Positions 35,430-48,862 of a stretch of DNA of 64,000 bases are shown here, in pieces (positions within the stretch are counted from its first letter, which is position 1; each line of letters opens with the position of its first letter). Source of the stretch: Mesorhabditis belari. Taxonomy: Eukaryota; Nematoda; Chromadorea; Rhabditida; Rhabditidae. A program made the translations under genes and the position numbers. Below the pieces are notes generated by a model, which had not been told where the DNA came from, did not search any database, and was given only the letters and a program-made list of their open reading frames with translations. The stretch spans positions 4,019,501 through 4,083,500 of the forward strand of contig CAUEEP010000737.1 of assembly GCA_958450365.1 (NCBI GenBank), given 5' to 3'.

Positions 35430-37180
35430 ATGAGAAGCTCTTCGGCATGGGGTTTTCTCAAGATTTCTGTGAGTTTTCTAAACAGTTAATGTTTTTGTGT
35501 AAAGATTTTCAAAAATCTGACTATTTCTTGAAATTTTGGATAAGTCTCTATGGTTTTCAAAAGTTTTGCTAAATTTTCGGCTCTTGTCCGTGACCCAGTG
35601 TTTAGGTCAATTACTTTAAACGTTTAGACCAATTAAATCCGAGTTCCATTTGTACTCAATAAATAAATGATTCAATAAATGAATACCTCCAATCGATTTC
35701 CCGGCCCCGAAAATCCCTGAGTACAAATTTACGGCTGAATATCTTCTTTTTGTGCCATCTTATCTTCTGAATATCCCGTTAAACTATTGTTTTACTTACA
35801 ATTAAAACTACAGTCAAACCTCGATTTAACGATGTCAATTTTTGAACGCTTGAAAGCTATTTGCCTTATAAAAACGTTCGATTTAATGATTTACTCGATA
35901 TAACGATAGAAAATCCCGGTCCCATGAGAATCGTTAAATCGAGGTCTGAAGTATAATTAGTTAATAATGATATTATTTCTAAATAAAGTTATGAGCGTTT
36001 AAAGCGTGAGTACTCGGTCAAAAATCCCTGATACCTTAAAAAGCAAAGGGCCGAATTTTCTGCAAAATGTTTAAAGATGGAACTAGGGCAGATCAAAAAC
36101 TCGTGCGTCGTCGGGACTCGAACTCGCGAACTTTCCCTAACCGAGCAACTGTGCTATCCATTACACCACAACTCCAAAGGGAATTATCTTTAAAAATATA
36201 ACTTTTTTCAAATCTAGATATGTTTCCTTGAAAACTTTGATCTTTTCCTATTTTTCACGGGTATTTTGATCTCGATTCTCTCGGGTTACGTGCACAATCA
36301 ACATTTCTATGTGATCAGGTAAAATTTCAATTTTCATCTGAAAGAAAAATTCTTTCAGACAAATTTGGCAACTTTTCATTGAAAAGGAGAAGATTTTGAC
36401 TAAAAATGGTAAATTTTAAGGAAAATATCTGAAAGAGAAAGTTTAGAGCTTTCAAATTCGACGAATCTCGAGGATCTCATAGATTTCAACGACCGTTTAT
36501 CGGCCTCGTGTTGGAGTGTTTTCAAATTTGGAATTTTTTCGGCTGTGCTTGTTTTCTTGATGGTTTGTGTTGAAAATGGTTTGAAAAATTTACGAATCTA
36601 CGAGTGCATGCTTCTGAATTCTAAAACGAATTCATTTTCGAAAATTGCCGTAATCTTGCCACGTAATCTTTATTCAATCTCAATCTAGATCCTAATGATT
36701 CTGTTCTTGTCATTTAGAAAACGACTTTCATGACGGTGGCGGAAAATCTATGTCATCGAATGCGGCAACGAGCTTTTATGGTTTGAAAACAACATCTTTT
36801 TAGAAATTTCAAGTTTTCAGATCATTCTAAACAAAGATCTTATTTGGTTTGACGAAAAGAAAACGACGGTTTTGTCTGCAAATATTATCGAATCGTTAGA
36901 AAAGTTGAATAACGGATTCGGGATTATTCTCGCACACATTGTCCGCCACTTCGTGATGCTCATCTTTGGAGCGATTCTCGCTTTCTCCTATGACTCTTCA
37001 TTGGCGCTTTTGATGTTCTCGATCACTATTGTTTCTTCATTTGTCAGCTACTTTTTCAACAAGGTATCGATGTTCATCAGCTATTGGGTTGGGGAGAATG
37101 AGTCGGCGCCGAAAAAAAAAAAAATTTTAAAAATTTTAAAAAAATTTTAAAAAAAAAAAATTTTTTTAAAAAAAAAAAAA

Positions 37181-37230
<50 letters not shown>

Positions 37231-37245
37231 ACACCCAAAAAAAAA

Positions 37246-37294
<49 letters not shown>

Positions 37295-37547
37295 AATTTT
37301 TTTAAAAATTTAAAAAAAAAAAAAAAAAAAATAAATATTTTTTTTTTTTTTTAAAAAAAAAATAATTTAAAAAAAAAAAATTTAAAAAAAAGGTTTAAAA
37401 TTTTTATTTTTTTTTTTTTTTTTTTTTTTAATTTTTTTTATAAAAAAAAAAAAAAAATTATAAAAAAATTTTAAAATTTTTTTTTAAAAAAAAAATATAT
37501 AAATTAAATAAAATAAAAATAAATTTTAATTATATTTTTTTTGGGGT

Positions 37548-37585
<38 letters not shown>

Positions 37586-40500
37586 CCTTTTACAATAGAA
37601 TTTCAAAACTTAAGTTTTTACATCAAAATAGAGCTACTTTGAGGGTTTTAGATTGAGGAAAAGCTCCAAGCCTCGATGAGCTCATATGATAATGCGAATG
37701 CTATCACACAACAGGTAAAGCTTTGTAGGTTCAAATTTTGATTCAACACAATAGTTGGACGTGCTAGGCCCTCCCTAGGCTTGGGCTACGAACATTAAAA
37801 TAGTTTGTACCGGATTTAAACCCATGAGCTTTCGCATACCGGGTGGACGCTCTACCAATAAGCTACCTGTATTCCAATGTCATCAGTAGAATCCTATGGC
37901 TTACTTAACAAATTGTTAAGCATTGTTAATAACAATACAAGCACAATTTGGTCATTGATGATGCCTCTTTTAGGATCATTGATAAGATGCCTCTTTTAGG
38001 CTCTCAGCTGCATCCGAACCGTGCAAGCGTTCAATGGCCAAAAACACGAGGAAGTAAAGTAAGTTTAGTAAACAAGTACTCTGCTAAAGCCACAAAGTAT
38101 TATTATTAAAACAAAACCCTTAGATACGATAAGAAATCCACAACTATTTGAGCACAAAGTGCAAGCTTAGTCTCAATTTTACTAAGCAAAATCTATCAGA
38201 TACAAAAGCGCTCTTGATGATTGCATCAAAATCGACATGCAAGTGCAAATGTATTTGGGTTTGTCGACGGCGTTTCTTTACTCGATGAGCACCATCATAA
38301 ATGGACTTCAATTTTGGATTGCAACTGAATATGTTTACTGGGGATTGGCCCAGTTGCAGACGGTTCTAATTGTGAGTCGTTTAACTGCGGATTGGGCAAA
38401 TTTTCTTGGTCTGTCAAACGTCAAACCCCTGTCAAACATCCACCCTCTAGTGGATTTCTTATATTTTTCTGGTAAAACGTCGGGCAGTAGAGTCGTTTGA
38501 GAGACGGAAGAACGTGTCGTTTTGGCATGTACAAATTATTAATAAACATTTTTTTAACAAACAAAGTCTATAAAAAGGTTAACTTTAGGTTGGTCGAGCC
38601 GCTCGCGCCGCTTGTTCCTCATTTGGCGAGTTGCTGAGCGACTGGTCGCAATTTCGTCGGAATCTCGTCGAATCGCAAACACTTTTTGAGTTGCTTGGAA
38701 ATGATTTGAAAGAAACGGTTTGTGAGAACTGTATGACATTTTTTATTTTATGACATCAAACTCAAGTTTGTAACAAGTAACGGTAAACCGGAGGCTGACT
38801 AGCCTGCATAATACTGTAGTTGAATTTGATTACTATAGTTAAAAAGCTTGACTTATGATTTGAGATAATCCTGAACCCTAAGTTCTGAAGCTAATAATGG
38901 TCACTTGACTCCAAAAAATTTGAAATAAAAGGTTTAGAATGCAAAACTTTCAAGAAAAACAAGAGAATACGAAAATCTGGAGCTAACTGGCAAGTTAGAG
39001 ATCAAAGATTTAAGCTTCACCTATCACAATCGAGAAGCGCAAGTTTTGAAGGTAAACAAAGAAAAGATACTCATCGAAATATAAAGTTTCAGAACATTTC
39101 ATTCACTTGTGAGCCGGGGGAAATGGTGGCCCTTGTGGGTTCATCTGGCTGCGGAAAGTCAACCCTCTTGCAACTCGTTCAACGATTCTACGAGCCAACG
39201 AGTGGAAAAGTGATTAGATTAAGAGAGAAAATTAATATCAGGTATGCAAATTTAGATATTTATTGGAGACAGGTGCATCGACAGTTTTCCAAAAACCGAG
39301 TTGAGACCCCAGTTTGGAGTTGTTGGCCAAGAGCCGGTTTTGTTCAACTCGTCGATCATTGAGGTACTTGATTTTGATAGTTTAGATAACCTTAGTTATT
39401 GATAATCTCAAATTTTGATACAAACTTTCGAAAATTATATAGAATTCTTTTAGAATATACGTTTTGCAAATCCGTCAGCCACGGAAGCCGAGGTGACGCT
39501 GGCACTCCAAAAGGCCAATGCGCTCGACTTTGTGAAAAGACTTCCAAAGGTTGGTTACAAATATTTATATCTAAAGCGTATGCCCTGAATCTTTTGATAG
39601 ATTTCAATTTCATATTTTAGGGTTGGCACACAAGAGTGGGTGAACGTGGCACGCAACTGTCGGGCGGGCAAAAGCAAAGGATCGCGATTGCGAGAGCGAT
39701 CATCAGGTCAGTGTTTGGATGAGAAGCAAACAAATGAAAGCTGACTAAACTAAATAACTTAACATTGAGATTTGAATGCAAACAGTGTCTTTCGTAAGTA
39801 AATTTTACGAGATTAAACTTCGTGTGTTTTCATGCAAATCAGACCGACTAGACCTTGTGCTAGACCTAGTCCACAAGAATCTCTGGGCTTGCTAAAAGCC
39901 AGACTTAGTTTCTGCAAAGTCAGAAAGTCAGACTAGGGTCAGATTAGTACATTCTTGTGTTGGTGAAGCTTGGCTACTCAAAAAATGAGATACACTGAGC
40001 GTCTACTCATGAATTCTTAGAAAGCAGCTAAAAAAATATATTTGTTTCGCTTAGAAACCCAAAATTTCTTCTACTCGATGAAGCGACAAGTGCCCTGGAC
40101 GGAGAATCAGAAAAAGAAGTGTTGAAAGCGCTTGAAAAGGCTTCAAAGGGGAGAACAACAGTTGTGGTTGCACATCGACTTTCAACAATTCGCAATGCCG
40201 ATAAAATCCTTGTGATCAACCAAGGAACAAGTTTGTTTGAGTCAAATGAAAGTCTAAAGTTTAATTTCAGTTGTCGAATCGGGGACACACGATGTTTTGA
40301 TGAAATTGGAGGGGCATTATGCTGGATTGGTGAAGGCACAGCTCACAGAAAGGAGTTGGAATGAGATCTTTAATCAAACTGATTTCTTTAGTGCCTTCAC
40401 ATAGACAATCCACCGATGAAGAGCTGCATTTTACCGAAAATGAACGGGAAGAGCTTTTGGTGCATTTTGTGAGTGGAAATGATGATGAAGAACATGAGAA

Positions 40501-43500
40501 AGATGTGGAACGAATCAAAAAAGGTTGGCACTTTGGAAATATTGTAAATTTGTGGTGCGCCAGAAGAGATATGTTCCACTTTTGAGCACGAAACGCACCA
40601 CATTTGTGTGCAAAAACAGAAACAGAAACATACATTTTCTGGGATACCTAATTAAAGTTTTAATTTAAACAATTGCCTTTTAGAAGCCCAAGAAGAGGGC
40701 GTACTCGACTTCTCGGGTATCGAACTTTTCAAAGAAGCCCTTCCCGATTGGAAATATCTCTTACTTGGGCTATTTGTATGCTCTTTTGAAGTAAATACAA
40801 TATCTAAAAGTGGTTTCAGTTAAAAATTTCTAGGGTGTTTTCATGCCCGCCTATCAACTACCACAAGCTACAGCGCTACAGGTTGACAAATCAAATTTCA
40901 TTCGCAAACTACATTTTAGTCTTTCGCCGAATTGGATCCGGAAGAGCAGCGAAGAAAAGGACGAATAGCCGCCATTTGGATGATTCTACCGATTCTTGCC
41001 GATTTTTTCGCTACACCACTAGAAGTGAGAATTCAGTGGCTCTCTTTCTGACGCACTGACATTAGAACAAGTTGAGGCAGCAAGTATTGCTAGAAAGACT
41101 CTAGAGTTTATTTTGCCAGAGACGGTCCGTTTACAGATCACAAATACTCTAAAAAGAAAATTTCAGGTATTGGGCTTTGAGACAACAGCAAATCGTCTGT
41201 CAACAAGACTTCGGACAAAGGTTTGTTCACTCAATTATAGCTGAGCAATTTGCTTTTTGCGGATCTTATCAAGTTTTGCTTGTAAATCTTATTAAGCTTG
41301 AAATGCAAAGCTTGCTATTTGGTGCAGAGTTGGCTATTTGGTGTGGAAAAACGTTGAGGTGTGGAAAAAAAATGCTGGGATACGCTCCACATGTATCCAA
41401 AAATCACTTCTTTTGAAAGCAAATCAATTTTCTAAAAAGGAAATCAATTTGGAAGCAAATTTTCTTTTCTAATTGTTGTTCGTATTCAATTTGATCTATA
41501 ATTCCAATTGCCAGATCTACTCGAATCTCTTGCATCAAGACGGATCCTTCTTCGATATTCCCCAGCATGCCGCCGGTCGGCTGACCACCCGTTTGGCCAC
41601 AGATGCGTATTTTATGCGAAGAGTAAGTAAATTTTTCACTTTTCCGGCTTCTTCACCTATCATATAATTTAGGCAGTCGGCTTCAAATTGAGCTATTTCC
41701 TGAAGGGGATTCTCGCGTTGATCGTCGGATTGTTCGTCTCTTTCTATTACTGTTGGCCGATGGCTGTTTTGAGTAAGAAAGATGGGGAATTTGTGTAAAA
41801 ATTCCTCTAGTGACCCCGATGATTCCAATTCTGGCGTTCATTGAGACGATTTGGAGGGGAGTATTTGAGGCGAGCTCTTATGAGGATAAAAAGTTGATCG
41901 AGGAGAGTGGAAGGGTAAGAGAAAAAAAGCTAACTTACTAAAATTTACCTTAGCCATTGAAAATCTTTGAGTGAATAGTCTTTTATTTTATTTCTTTTAT
42001 TGAATTGAGATTATAGGCAGATAGAGCCTTCTCAAAGTCCTCTTCGTTGTTTAACAATTGAAGGGCTGTTCCAAAGGCAATTTTCCGGATCTGGCTTTTT
42101 GCCGTGTTAGCTTAGTTGCACTGACCCACCAAAATTCCCCGAACCTGGCTTCTGTCCAGTCCTTGGCCTGGTTTACATGATCTAGACTCCCTAGGATGGA
42201 TCAAAGCTCCTTGATCCTAAATATAGGACTGTGAACCACTTATAGTTAGGTTAACCACATTGAGTAATCCTGTCTAAATTTGATTCAAAATATATAACCA
42301 CAAACTTTGGTTGTAAAATCCAGTTTGTGGTTAACATTCATTATAACCTCGCGAAAAAATAACATTCAGCTAATGACCGAATGCGTGGAGAACATCAAAA
42401 CTGTGCACTCGTTGAACATGGAAACGGTGATGCACGAGAGATTCTGTGAACTCATCGAGCGACCTCATCAGAGGAATATTCGAAAAGTTTTTGCACAAGT
42501 AAGTATAACAGTAGTTTTTTAAAACAATACTGTACAGAAAACTCACTCTAATCATTGTTCAGGGTGTGATCTCTGGGCTTCACGAGAGTCTCGCGACTTT
42601 CCTCCGGGCAATCGAGTACTCGCTGGGCGGATGGATTATCAACTCGGGATACGGGAGACCGTTAGATGTATTCAGGTGGGGAAATTTGTTTTGAGGTCGG
42701 AGTTTTTGAATAAGTAATCTTTAGTTGCTTATATAATCACCAACATCCCCAGAAAACTGATCTCTAAAAGTTTAGCTTTGGGCGCCACTATGCTCAAACC
42801 TTTGGGACAATTTTTTGCCTCAAATTTGTCTTTATTTTTCTAGGAAACTGATAGTGAGAGAATTTTCTAGAGCTCTAATGGTGATGGACTCAGCGGGTCA
42901 CTATTTCGGCGAGACTTTTGTTTATTTGCCCGAGTATCGGAAAGCTCGTCTGGCTGCTGCGCTTGTGTTCAAACTGAAAAGGGAATCGGAGATTAAAAAT
43001 GATGAAGATCGAAAAAGTTTACAGGTTTTATAGAAAGCTTTTTTAAATCAGAAGAATTTTTAGGATAATTTTGGCCAAATCACATTTGAGGACGTGACTT
43101 TCGCCTATCCACAAAGAGCAGAGGCAAATGTGTTGGATGGTTGGTTTGAAGGAAGATGAATTAGCTTTAGAAAAAAGTTATTGCTATGTAAAATACTTGA
43201 AAATTATAATTATTAAATTCACAAATGTTTCAGGTATTTCTTTTTCAATTGACTCTGGACAAAAAGTCGCATTGGTGGGATCGTCGGGTTCGGGGAAGAG
43301 CACAATCACTGCGCTGCTTCAACGATTTTATGAGCCGAATCAAGGGAAAATTGTGAGCTACTAGTGCTTTTAAAAGTTCATTATTTGAGTAAAAACAAGT
43401 TTTTAATCCAACTAGAGACTCGAGCTTAATCCGATCCAAAGAATAGCACAAAAACAAGTTTGATACTGTAGATACTACTGTAGGTTTCAGCTTAAAACTT

Positions 43501-44479
43501 GAGAAAAACCCCAACTACACATTGAGTCAGAAAAACAAACTGATAAAACAGAACTTTTCAGAAGGTCAATAATTACGATATCACTTCCCTGTCGAAAAAC
43601 GATCTCCGCGCACATTTTGGACTCGTCTCACAAGAGCCAATCCTTTTTGATGAGTCGATCTTTGTGGGTATTTGAATCAAGAACAAGGAAAATGTTTCCT
43701 TATTTCAGAATCTAATGAGATCGAAAATTTAGGCTAATATCTGTTACGGTTTACCAGAAGAGTTGATCAGCAGAGAGCAAGTGATCGAAGCGGCAAAGTC
43801 GGCCAATATCCACTCATTTATCGAGTCACTTCCCGATGGTTACAAAACAAGAGTCGGTAATAAGGGATCGTATTTGTCTGGAGGTAAATCTTTTGTCCTT
43901 TTCAAGCCTTGTCAATCACAATACTGCCAGTAAAGTCAAAAATCCGATTCAAGGCCAAAAGCAAAGGATCGCGATCGCACGAGCGCTGGTGCGAAATCCG
44001 AACTTTTTGATATTCGATGAAGCGACGAGTGCATTGGATGCAGAAAGTGAAAAGGTTTCATTTTTGTGGAGAATATAAGTCAACAAGATGGGTAAATATA
44101 ATATAACAATAAGTTTATTCGTTTTCAGATCGTTCAAGAGGCGCTCGATTCGGCCTCATTTGGCCGCACTTGTCTAATCATCGCTCATCGACTGAGTACG
44201 GTGAAAAACGCCGACAAAATCATTGTGCTCTCAAATGGGAAAATCGTGGAACAGGGTGAGATTTAAAATTGACCAAATGAACTCTCACTAAAATAGATTA
44301 CTGTAACTGTGAGAATTTGTATGATGCACAGAAACTACCCTGATATTCTCCATTTGTCACTATTAAGGATTGAATTGAGAAAAAAGGGAAAACCGAAAAG
44401 AATTCCAGGCACTCATACGGAACTCCTCGAAAAACACGGTGCTTACTATAAACTCGTGAGACATCAGAAAACTCGCTAA
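35430..44479 (+). CDS. P-glycoprotein (ABCB1-like multidrug exporter), copy 3
   Basis: Full-length ABC exporter predicted to act in the plasma membrane. 34 exons total 3693 nt, exactly 1231 codons including the stop, with no internal stop, so this is the intact member of the array. It starts [13 protein letters not shown] at 35430, with a shorter N-terminus than copy 2. TMD1 runs from 36218. NBD1 is at 38938-40354 ([45 protein letters not shown]). An acidic linker lies at 40392-40523. TMD2 is at 40684-43024 and NBD2 at 43064-44479 ([45 protein letters not shown]). NBD2 exon lengths equal those of copies 1 and 2, yet the sequence is clearly diverged. A degenerate A/T tract interrupts the intron after exon 5, but phase and homology show no exon is missing there. 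Intron acceptors were duplicated before the exon at 38000. Confidence 0.92.
35811..35950. mobile_element. MITE with pogo/Tigger-like ends
   Basis: CAGTCAAACCTCGATTTAACGA at the left and TCGTTAAATCGAGGTCTGA at the right form an inverted repeat around a 140-bp element next to TA. The ends resemble the CAGT...AACCTCGAT ends seen in pogo/Tigger-type elements. Lies in intron 1 of P-gp copy 3. Confidence 0.65.
36105..36178 (-). tRNA. tRNA-like sequence in P-gp copy 3 intron 1
   Basis: On the minus strand TGGTGTAATGGATAGCAC is a good tRNA D-arm (box A), and GAGTTCGAGTCCCGAC at the right distance is a good T-arm (box B). The anticodon arm pairs poorly and I cannot assign the anticodon. D-arm is Arg-like. 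Probably a pseudogene or tRNA-derived element. Confidence 0.45.
37104..37585. repeat. Degenerate A/T homopolymer tract
   Basis: About 480 bases of almost pure A and T runs with a few C/G islands, inside the intron after exon 5 of P-gp copy 3. Flanking exons are in phase across it. Looks like a low-quality or collapsed stretch of consensus. Its true length is unknown. Confidence 0.75.
37803..37872 (-). tRNA. tRNA-like sequence in a P-gp copy 3 intron
   Basis: Minus strand: TAGCTTATTGGTAGAGC (box A-like) and GGGTTTAAATCCGG (box B-like) at tRNA spacing. The anticodon stem has mismatches and the acceptor stem is weak. Likely a pseudogene. Confidence 0.4.
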
Positions 44480-44717
44480 AATTTCCGTTTTTCTACACAT
44501 TTTTGGGTTCAGAATCTTGTTGTTTATTGTTAATTTTTGAATAAAGATTTATTTTGGTTTTGCAGTATCTTGTAAAGTTCCACCAATAAAATTCACAAAA
44601 CCAATACAGCCCTCGAAGCAACCATTGAAAAATTTCAAATCGCAAAAACAACTGATCGTCTTTCATCATCAACTGACGTTTAACCATATAAACTTCTTTT
44701 GAGAAACTCATTTTTTA

Positions 44718-44788
44718 GCCCCACCGCGACCGAACCTCGGTCTTACTACCGAGAAGCCGTCTAATTACCCACTAGGCTACCGGTGCCC
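44718..44788 (-). tRNA. tRNA-like sequence downstream of P-gp copy 3
   Basis: Minus strand: TAGCCTAGTGGGTAATTAGAC (D-arm-like) followed by a perfect CTCGGT/ACCGAG hairpin and GAGGTTCGGTC, a weak T-arm. The overall cloverleaf is distorted. Low confidence. Confidence 0.35.
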
Positions 44789-45246
44789 ATACCCCAGTGA
44801 TTGGATAACACTATGAAAGCTCCCTAGAAGCTAACCAATGGTTCTGAAAAACCCATAGATTCTATTGTTAACTGTTCCCGAGTTTTTACCCATTGCACGT
44901 CTTTTAGACATCATGCGCTTACTCCGCCCAGAAGGTCGGAAGCGTCCACGGTGCACTCGTTTGTCATCAGCCAGGTCGATCGAATGCTGAGAAAAGAATG
45001 TCTCGTTCGCTGGAGTCTCTCACCACACCCGCCTAGCCACTGCTCTCGGTCACGCCAAGTAAGATACCTTTTAAATTATTCTCATCTAATTAAGCAGATC
45101 TATTTGTCTCTATAGTTAAGCATAATCTAAATCACTTACTAACTTTTATTCCATTCATTAAACCCAAATATTATTTCATTTCATTTCAATCCCATCGTCT
45201 ACTAGTGGACTGAAGTTCCGCGCAAGCCTTGTTATCATTGTTATGT
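44789..45246. other. Intergenic, possible unassigned exon at 44907-45058
   Basis: 44907-45058 is richer in G+C than its surroundings and open in more than one frame (for example TSCAYSAQKVGSVHGALVC after a CTTTTAG acceptor). I could not connect it to any gene. The rest is AT-rich. Confidence 0.35.
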
Positions 45247-47268
45247 TCATTTATCCTCTCTCTTTTTGTTTGTTTTACCTTGTTTGCTCGTGCTTTCCGG
45301 TTTAATTAATCCATACTCTTTCCATAAATCTCCTCGTAGAATTTTTTGAAATGAAATAAACAAGTTGTTGCTGAAAAAATGAAGAAAATTTGAAATCCGT
45401 AAAAACAAGCGAAAACAATAAATCAATAAATATCTTATGGCTGATGACTTTTTTTTTGTTGGCGTAGTAGAGAGTTTTGTGATTATGAAGAGTCGGTTAT
45501 TCGACGAGTTTATCCCTCCCAGAACTATTCGTCTCGTCTCCTCAGAAATGGCCAAGTAAAACCTCAAAGTTTTCACCATATGGGCAATTTTATATTACCT
45601 AATTTGGGAATGCAAGAGGAAAATTCTTTTAACGTGCTCTGCCGGCTTATAAAAGTTTCCTGTTTATTTGTGTTTCTATGTAAGTAGAATTTGGGACAAA
45701 GAGCATACCAAAGTGGCACAAAGTTGGCGAGATCCGCAAAAACAGGCGAAAACTCGAAAAATACCCAAAAGGTTTCCATCGATTGAGTGTTTACAATGAT
45801 CTGCAAAAAGGTTTTTCTCTAAATTAAAACCTTGTTAGATTTCTACTTGATCGACGATGCTGAAACATTGGATAAGAAACTGGACAAGGGTCACCAAATA
45901 GAAGCCGATCTCTCGTCGGCGCATCCGATGATCCTTTCGATAGAAAAACATTTTGATTCCGGTAAACAAATTGAGCCCGAAAGTGAGTAACGTCAATAGA
46001 ATGTTGAAGGAGAAATGGGAATCGTCCAGGACAGCCTAGGATATCAAAGCCATCGAGGATATCCAAAATCAAACAGGACGTTTTTTTTTCAATGTTTTCT
46101 GTTTATCAGTGCTTCTAACGGCTCTATAGAACTCAAACAAATGCTGCCGCCACATGAAATAAACGACAAATTCTTCTCGGAGATACAATAAGGTGTTCCC
46201 CCTCTTCTCCTTTCCAGAGCTTTCTGTGAAATCAGTAATTTCTAAACTTTTCTACTTAAACAAGCATTTGCATTTCTTTACATTTAAAGCCTTGTTTGCT
46301 TTTCTTAAATTTGAGAAAAATGGTTTCTAACCATTGTAAAAAAAACTATACGCAAGAAAAGCAACTTGACTTATCATTTACTTGCCGTGAACTCGCTAGT
46401 CGGCTTATTGACGGCTATATAGTATCCCCAAGAGAGTCGAATGAAAGAGCTGGTGTCAGTGAGAGAGCCTGCACAATAAATAAACGATGAAATGACCCAT
46501 AAAGCGCAGACATGCCATGTGTGATATGACCAAAACTACAAAAGAGAAACAAAAGACGTGCTATTTTCACTTCTAATCCCTATGAACCTTTTCGTATCCA
46601 CGAGGAAAGGCGACGGCCGTGGCTCGATTGCTGGCGATAAGAAATGTGCCAAGAACTTGAATCTCCATAAATACACCATTCAAATAGGCAAGTATAAGAG
46701 GGAAGAAACCAGTCTGAAATGAGAAAGCTCATTTGTGCGAACATCATTTCATGACTTCTGACATGCTCATGAAACCTGATTTCTTAACAAGAATTTACCG
46801 GAAAATTGGTCAAGTAACCCTATACGATTATCGTTATGGTTTGTTATTGTCGTTATCGTTTATCGTTAGTTATCGTTATCATTAGAGAAGTTTACCTTCT
46901 AGTGAAATCTTACCATGATGTATCGATACCATTCATGCACTCCCCAAGTTGGCAGACGTATTCGAATCAGCATTGTATAATGGAGAGAAATATCCTGAAA
47001 CTCACATTGCACAGAATCACTGTATCACGACTTTTTGCCAACTATGAAAACTCACATTAGTGATACAAATCAAAAAAATTTTCTGATAGTGAGTTTTTGT
47101 GCCGTTTCTCCAGTGATAGTGAAGTAATCGAAAGTAAATGGCATCGGTGAGTAAACCAATTAAAATGAATATACAACTCGAGACAATCTCAACCGGATCA
47201 ATATAATGATTTTCGAAATCATCATAAACGTCGTCTTGCGCAGAAATTGCTGTCGTGTTTTCTGTCAT
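45247..47268 (-). CDS. Serpentine seven-helix chemoreceptor (SRG superfamily-like)
   Basis: Minus-strand exons: 47056-47268 (start MTENTTAISAQDD, then TM1 SSCIFILIGLLTDAIYF), 46914-46994, 46588-46713 (TM3, with FLIASNRATAVAFP like the NR-TA-P motif of worm chemoreceptors), about 46140-46250 (uncertain), 45847-46035 (TM5-TM6, FNILLTLLTFGLNLFTGIK and FYLVTLVQFLIQ), 45709-45800 (TM7 start, SPVFADLANFVPLW) and 45247-45562 (after TM7, AISEETRRIVLGG). Phases agree except around the fourth exon, where I could not fit TM4 and the second outer loop. The SRV or SRX families fit best, but I cannot decide. Expected to sit in cilia of chemosensory neurons. The long tail after AIRYLL may be an over-read. 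Confidence 0.7.
46832..46884. repeat. Short GTTATC-type simple repeat
   Basis: CGTTATGGTTTGTTATTGTCGTTATCGTTTATCGTTAGTTATCG, an imperfect tandem repeat in an intron of the 45247-47268 receptor gene. Confidence 0.6.
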
Positions 47269-47821
47269 TCTGTAAAAAAAGGAAGTATCTGAATAACAAG
47301 AGTGGTATTTGGATAGAAGTACTGCAAAAATAACAACTGAATACTTGAGTAAATACAAAAGTGGAATTGAACCAAATATACCGCCTCGAATATAAAATTT
47401 CAAGCTCAAAAAACTGCTGCAAGTTTGTGTCCCAAAGGAATTGACTCGCCAAAAAGGTCATGTTCTTCAAAAAGATTTTCTCACTGAAATTTTATAATTT
47501 GATTCAAAGAATCAGAGAAAAAGGGTGATAAAAAGAGCGCCAGTAATTAGAAATTGAAAAAAAACGTTTGAAAAAATCTGTACTCACCTAAATTATTGGT
47601 GAATAAGTTACAGAAGGACATAAATGAAATTTACACTCTTTTTTTACTCTGTAAATAGAAAATCTTTTTATGATTGAACTACAAAACCATAAGGTTAATG
47701 AATGCCCGATGAGTGTCAGCTTTTCGAAAAGATCACGGGAGACAGAAAAAGGCAAAGCAAAGCATTTTCCGCATTATCAACTTGTTTAGCCGTTTTGACA
47801 CAATGTGACACAATTTTTATG
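47269..47821. other. Upstream region of the chemoreceptor gene
   Basis: AT-rich and presumably includes the receptor promoter. No gene recognised. Confidence 0.5.
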
Positions 47822-48165
47822 ATTTATAAATAAACACAGAATGCTTATAGCTTGAGCCAGGATTTTCCTGATGCAGTTTTTTTACGCTAATTCCAAATCT
47901 GCTTCCCGTTTTTCCTAAAAATTTCTCACTCGTGAGAAATTCGGCACTAAACTTTTCCAAGCTGAAACGCCACCTTAATTTAGAACCCTTCCCTAGTCAA
48001 TGGAAGGCTGCGTTCACGGACAATAAGGTTTCAAATCCCCGTTCTAGCTCTTTTATGATGCAATCGCTTATCGCTTTCTGGCTTGACTCCGAGTGAACTT
48101 ACAAGAACACGACGATGACGTCCACCGACTATAGAACTTTAAGCATTCTGTGTTTATTTATAAAT
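47822..48165. mobile_element. Foldback element with tRNA-like sequence in its loop
   Basis: ATTTATAAATAAACACAGAATGCTTA (47822-47847) is perfectly complementary to 48140-48165. Between them, 47995-48052 contains AAGGTTTCAAATCCCCGTTC, a box B-like T-arm. The right arm abuts the truncated left end of the transposon at 48166. Confidence 0.7.
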
Positions 48166-48862
48166 CCAACAAGATAAAGTTCTGATTTTAAGGCAGGCAA
48201 GAGCAAAAAAGACAAATTATTAACTGAATAACATTTGTTGTACAGTAACAATTATAAACTAACTATCAAATTTGAATGGCCATCATTAGTATTTAAGCAG
48301 GCTCACAGGTGTTTCGGGAAGGCGTCAACGGTGGCGACCAAATAGGCTGGATCGAGCTCTTCCCACGCTTTCAGCAGTGATTTCTTCAAGCTTTCGATGC
48401 TATTTTTGATGCTATTTTTGAGGATCCGACGAAGTGAGGCGCTTGAAATCGCCATCTTCTTTGCCATTTGCCTTGCCGACTGGTTTGGCTTCTTTCGAAT
48501 TCAGTCCCTCATTTGCTTGATATTTGTCTTTGTGACGACAGTTGGGCGTCTACCGCCTTCTTCGCATCAACAATTGTTCCCGTAGCTTCGTAGCGTTGAA
48601 TAGTGCGGAAAATGACACTTCTGTCGACTTTAAGGCGCTTATGAATCTCCGGCACCGAGACTCCTCGCTTGTGCCATTCGATGATCGATTGTCGATGGGG
48701 GATTCTTCCATTCTAAAAAACAACACATTTTATATGAAAAAGTTTCAATTATATTCAAATCTAATAAAAACACAAAAAACCCCAGAAATAAAGCTTAAAT
48801 CAACGAGTTATCGTCCTTGAATTTGTGTGATACCTTGTTGCAACAATTATGGCGCACTCTGT
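48166..48862 (-). mobile_element. Deleted Tc1/maT-like element, same family as 20378-20930
   Basis: The right end GTTGCAACAATTATGGCGCACTCTG and the internal left part (AACAAGATAAAGTTCTGATTTTAAGGC) match the 20378-20930 element. The outer left end is lost at the junction with the foldback. The minus strand encodes the transposase N-terminus (HRQSIIEWHKRGVSVPEIHK, then KKPNQSARQMAKKMAIS) and C-terminus (WEELDPAYLVATVDAF), but the DDE core is deleted. Confidence 0.75.

Noticed and set aside
44907..45058. Possible exon of a plus-strand gene after P-gp copy 3
   Set aside because: Open in several frames and slightly GC-rich, but no partner exons and no recognisable motif. Noted only as intergenic content.
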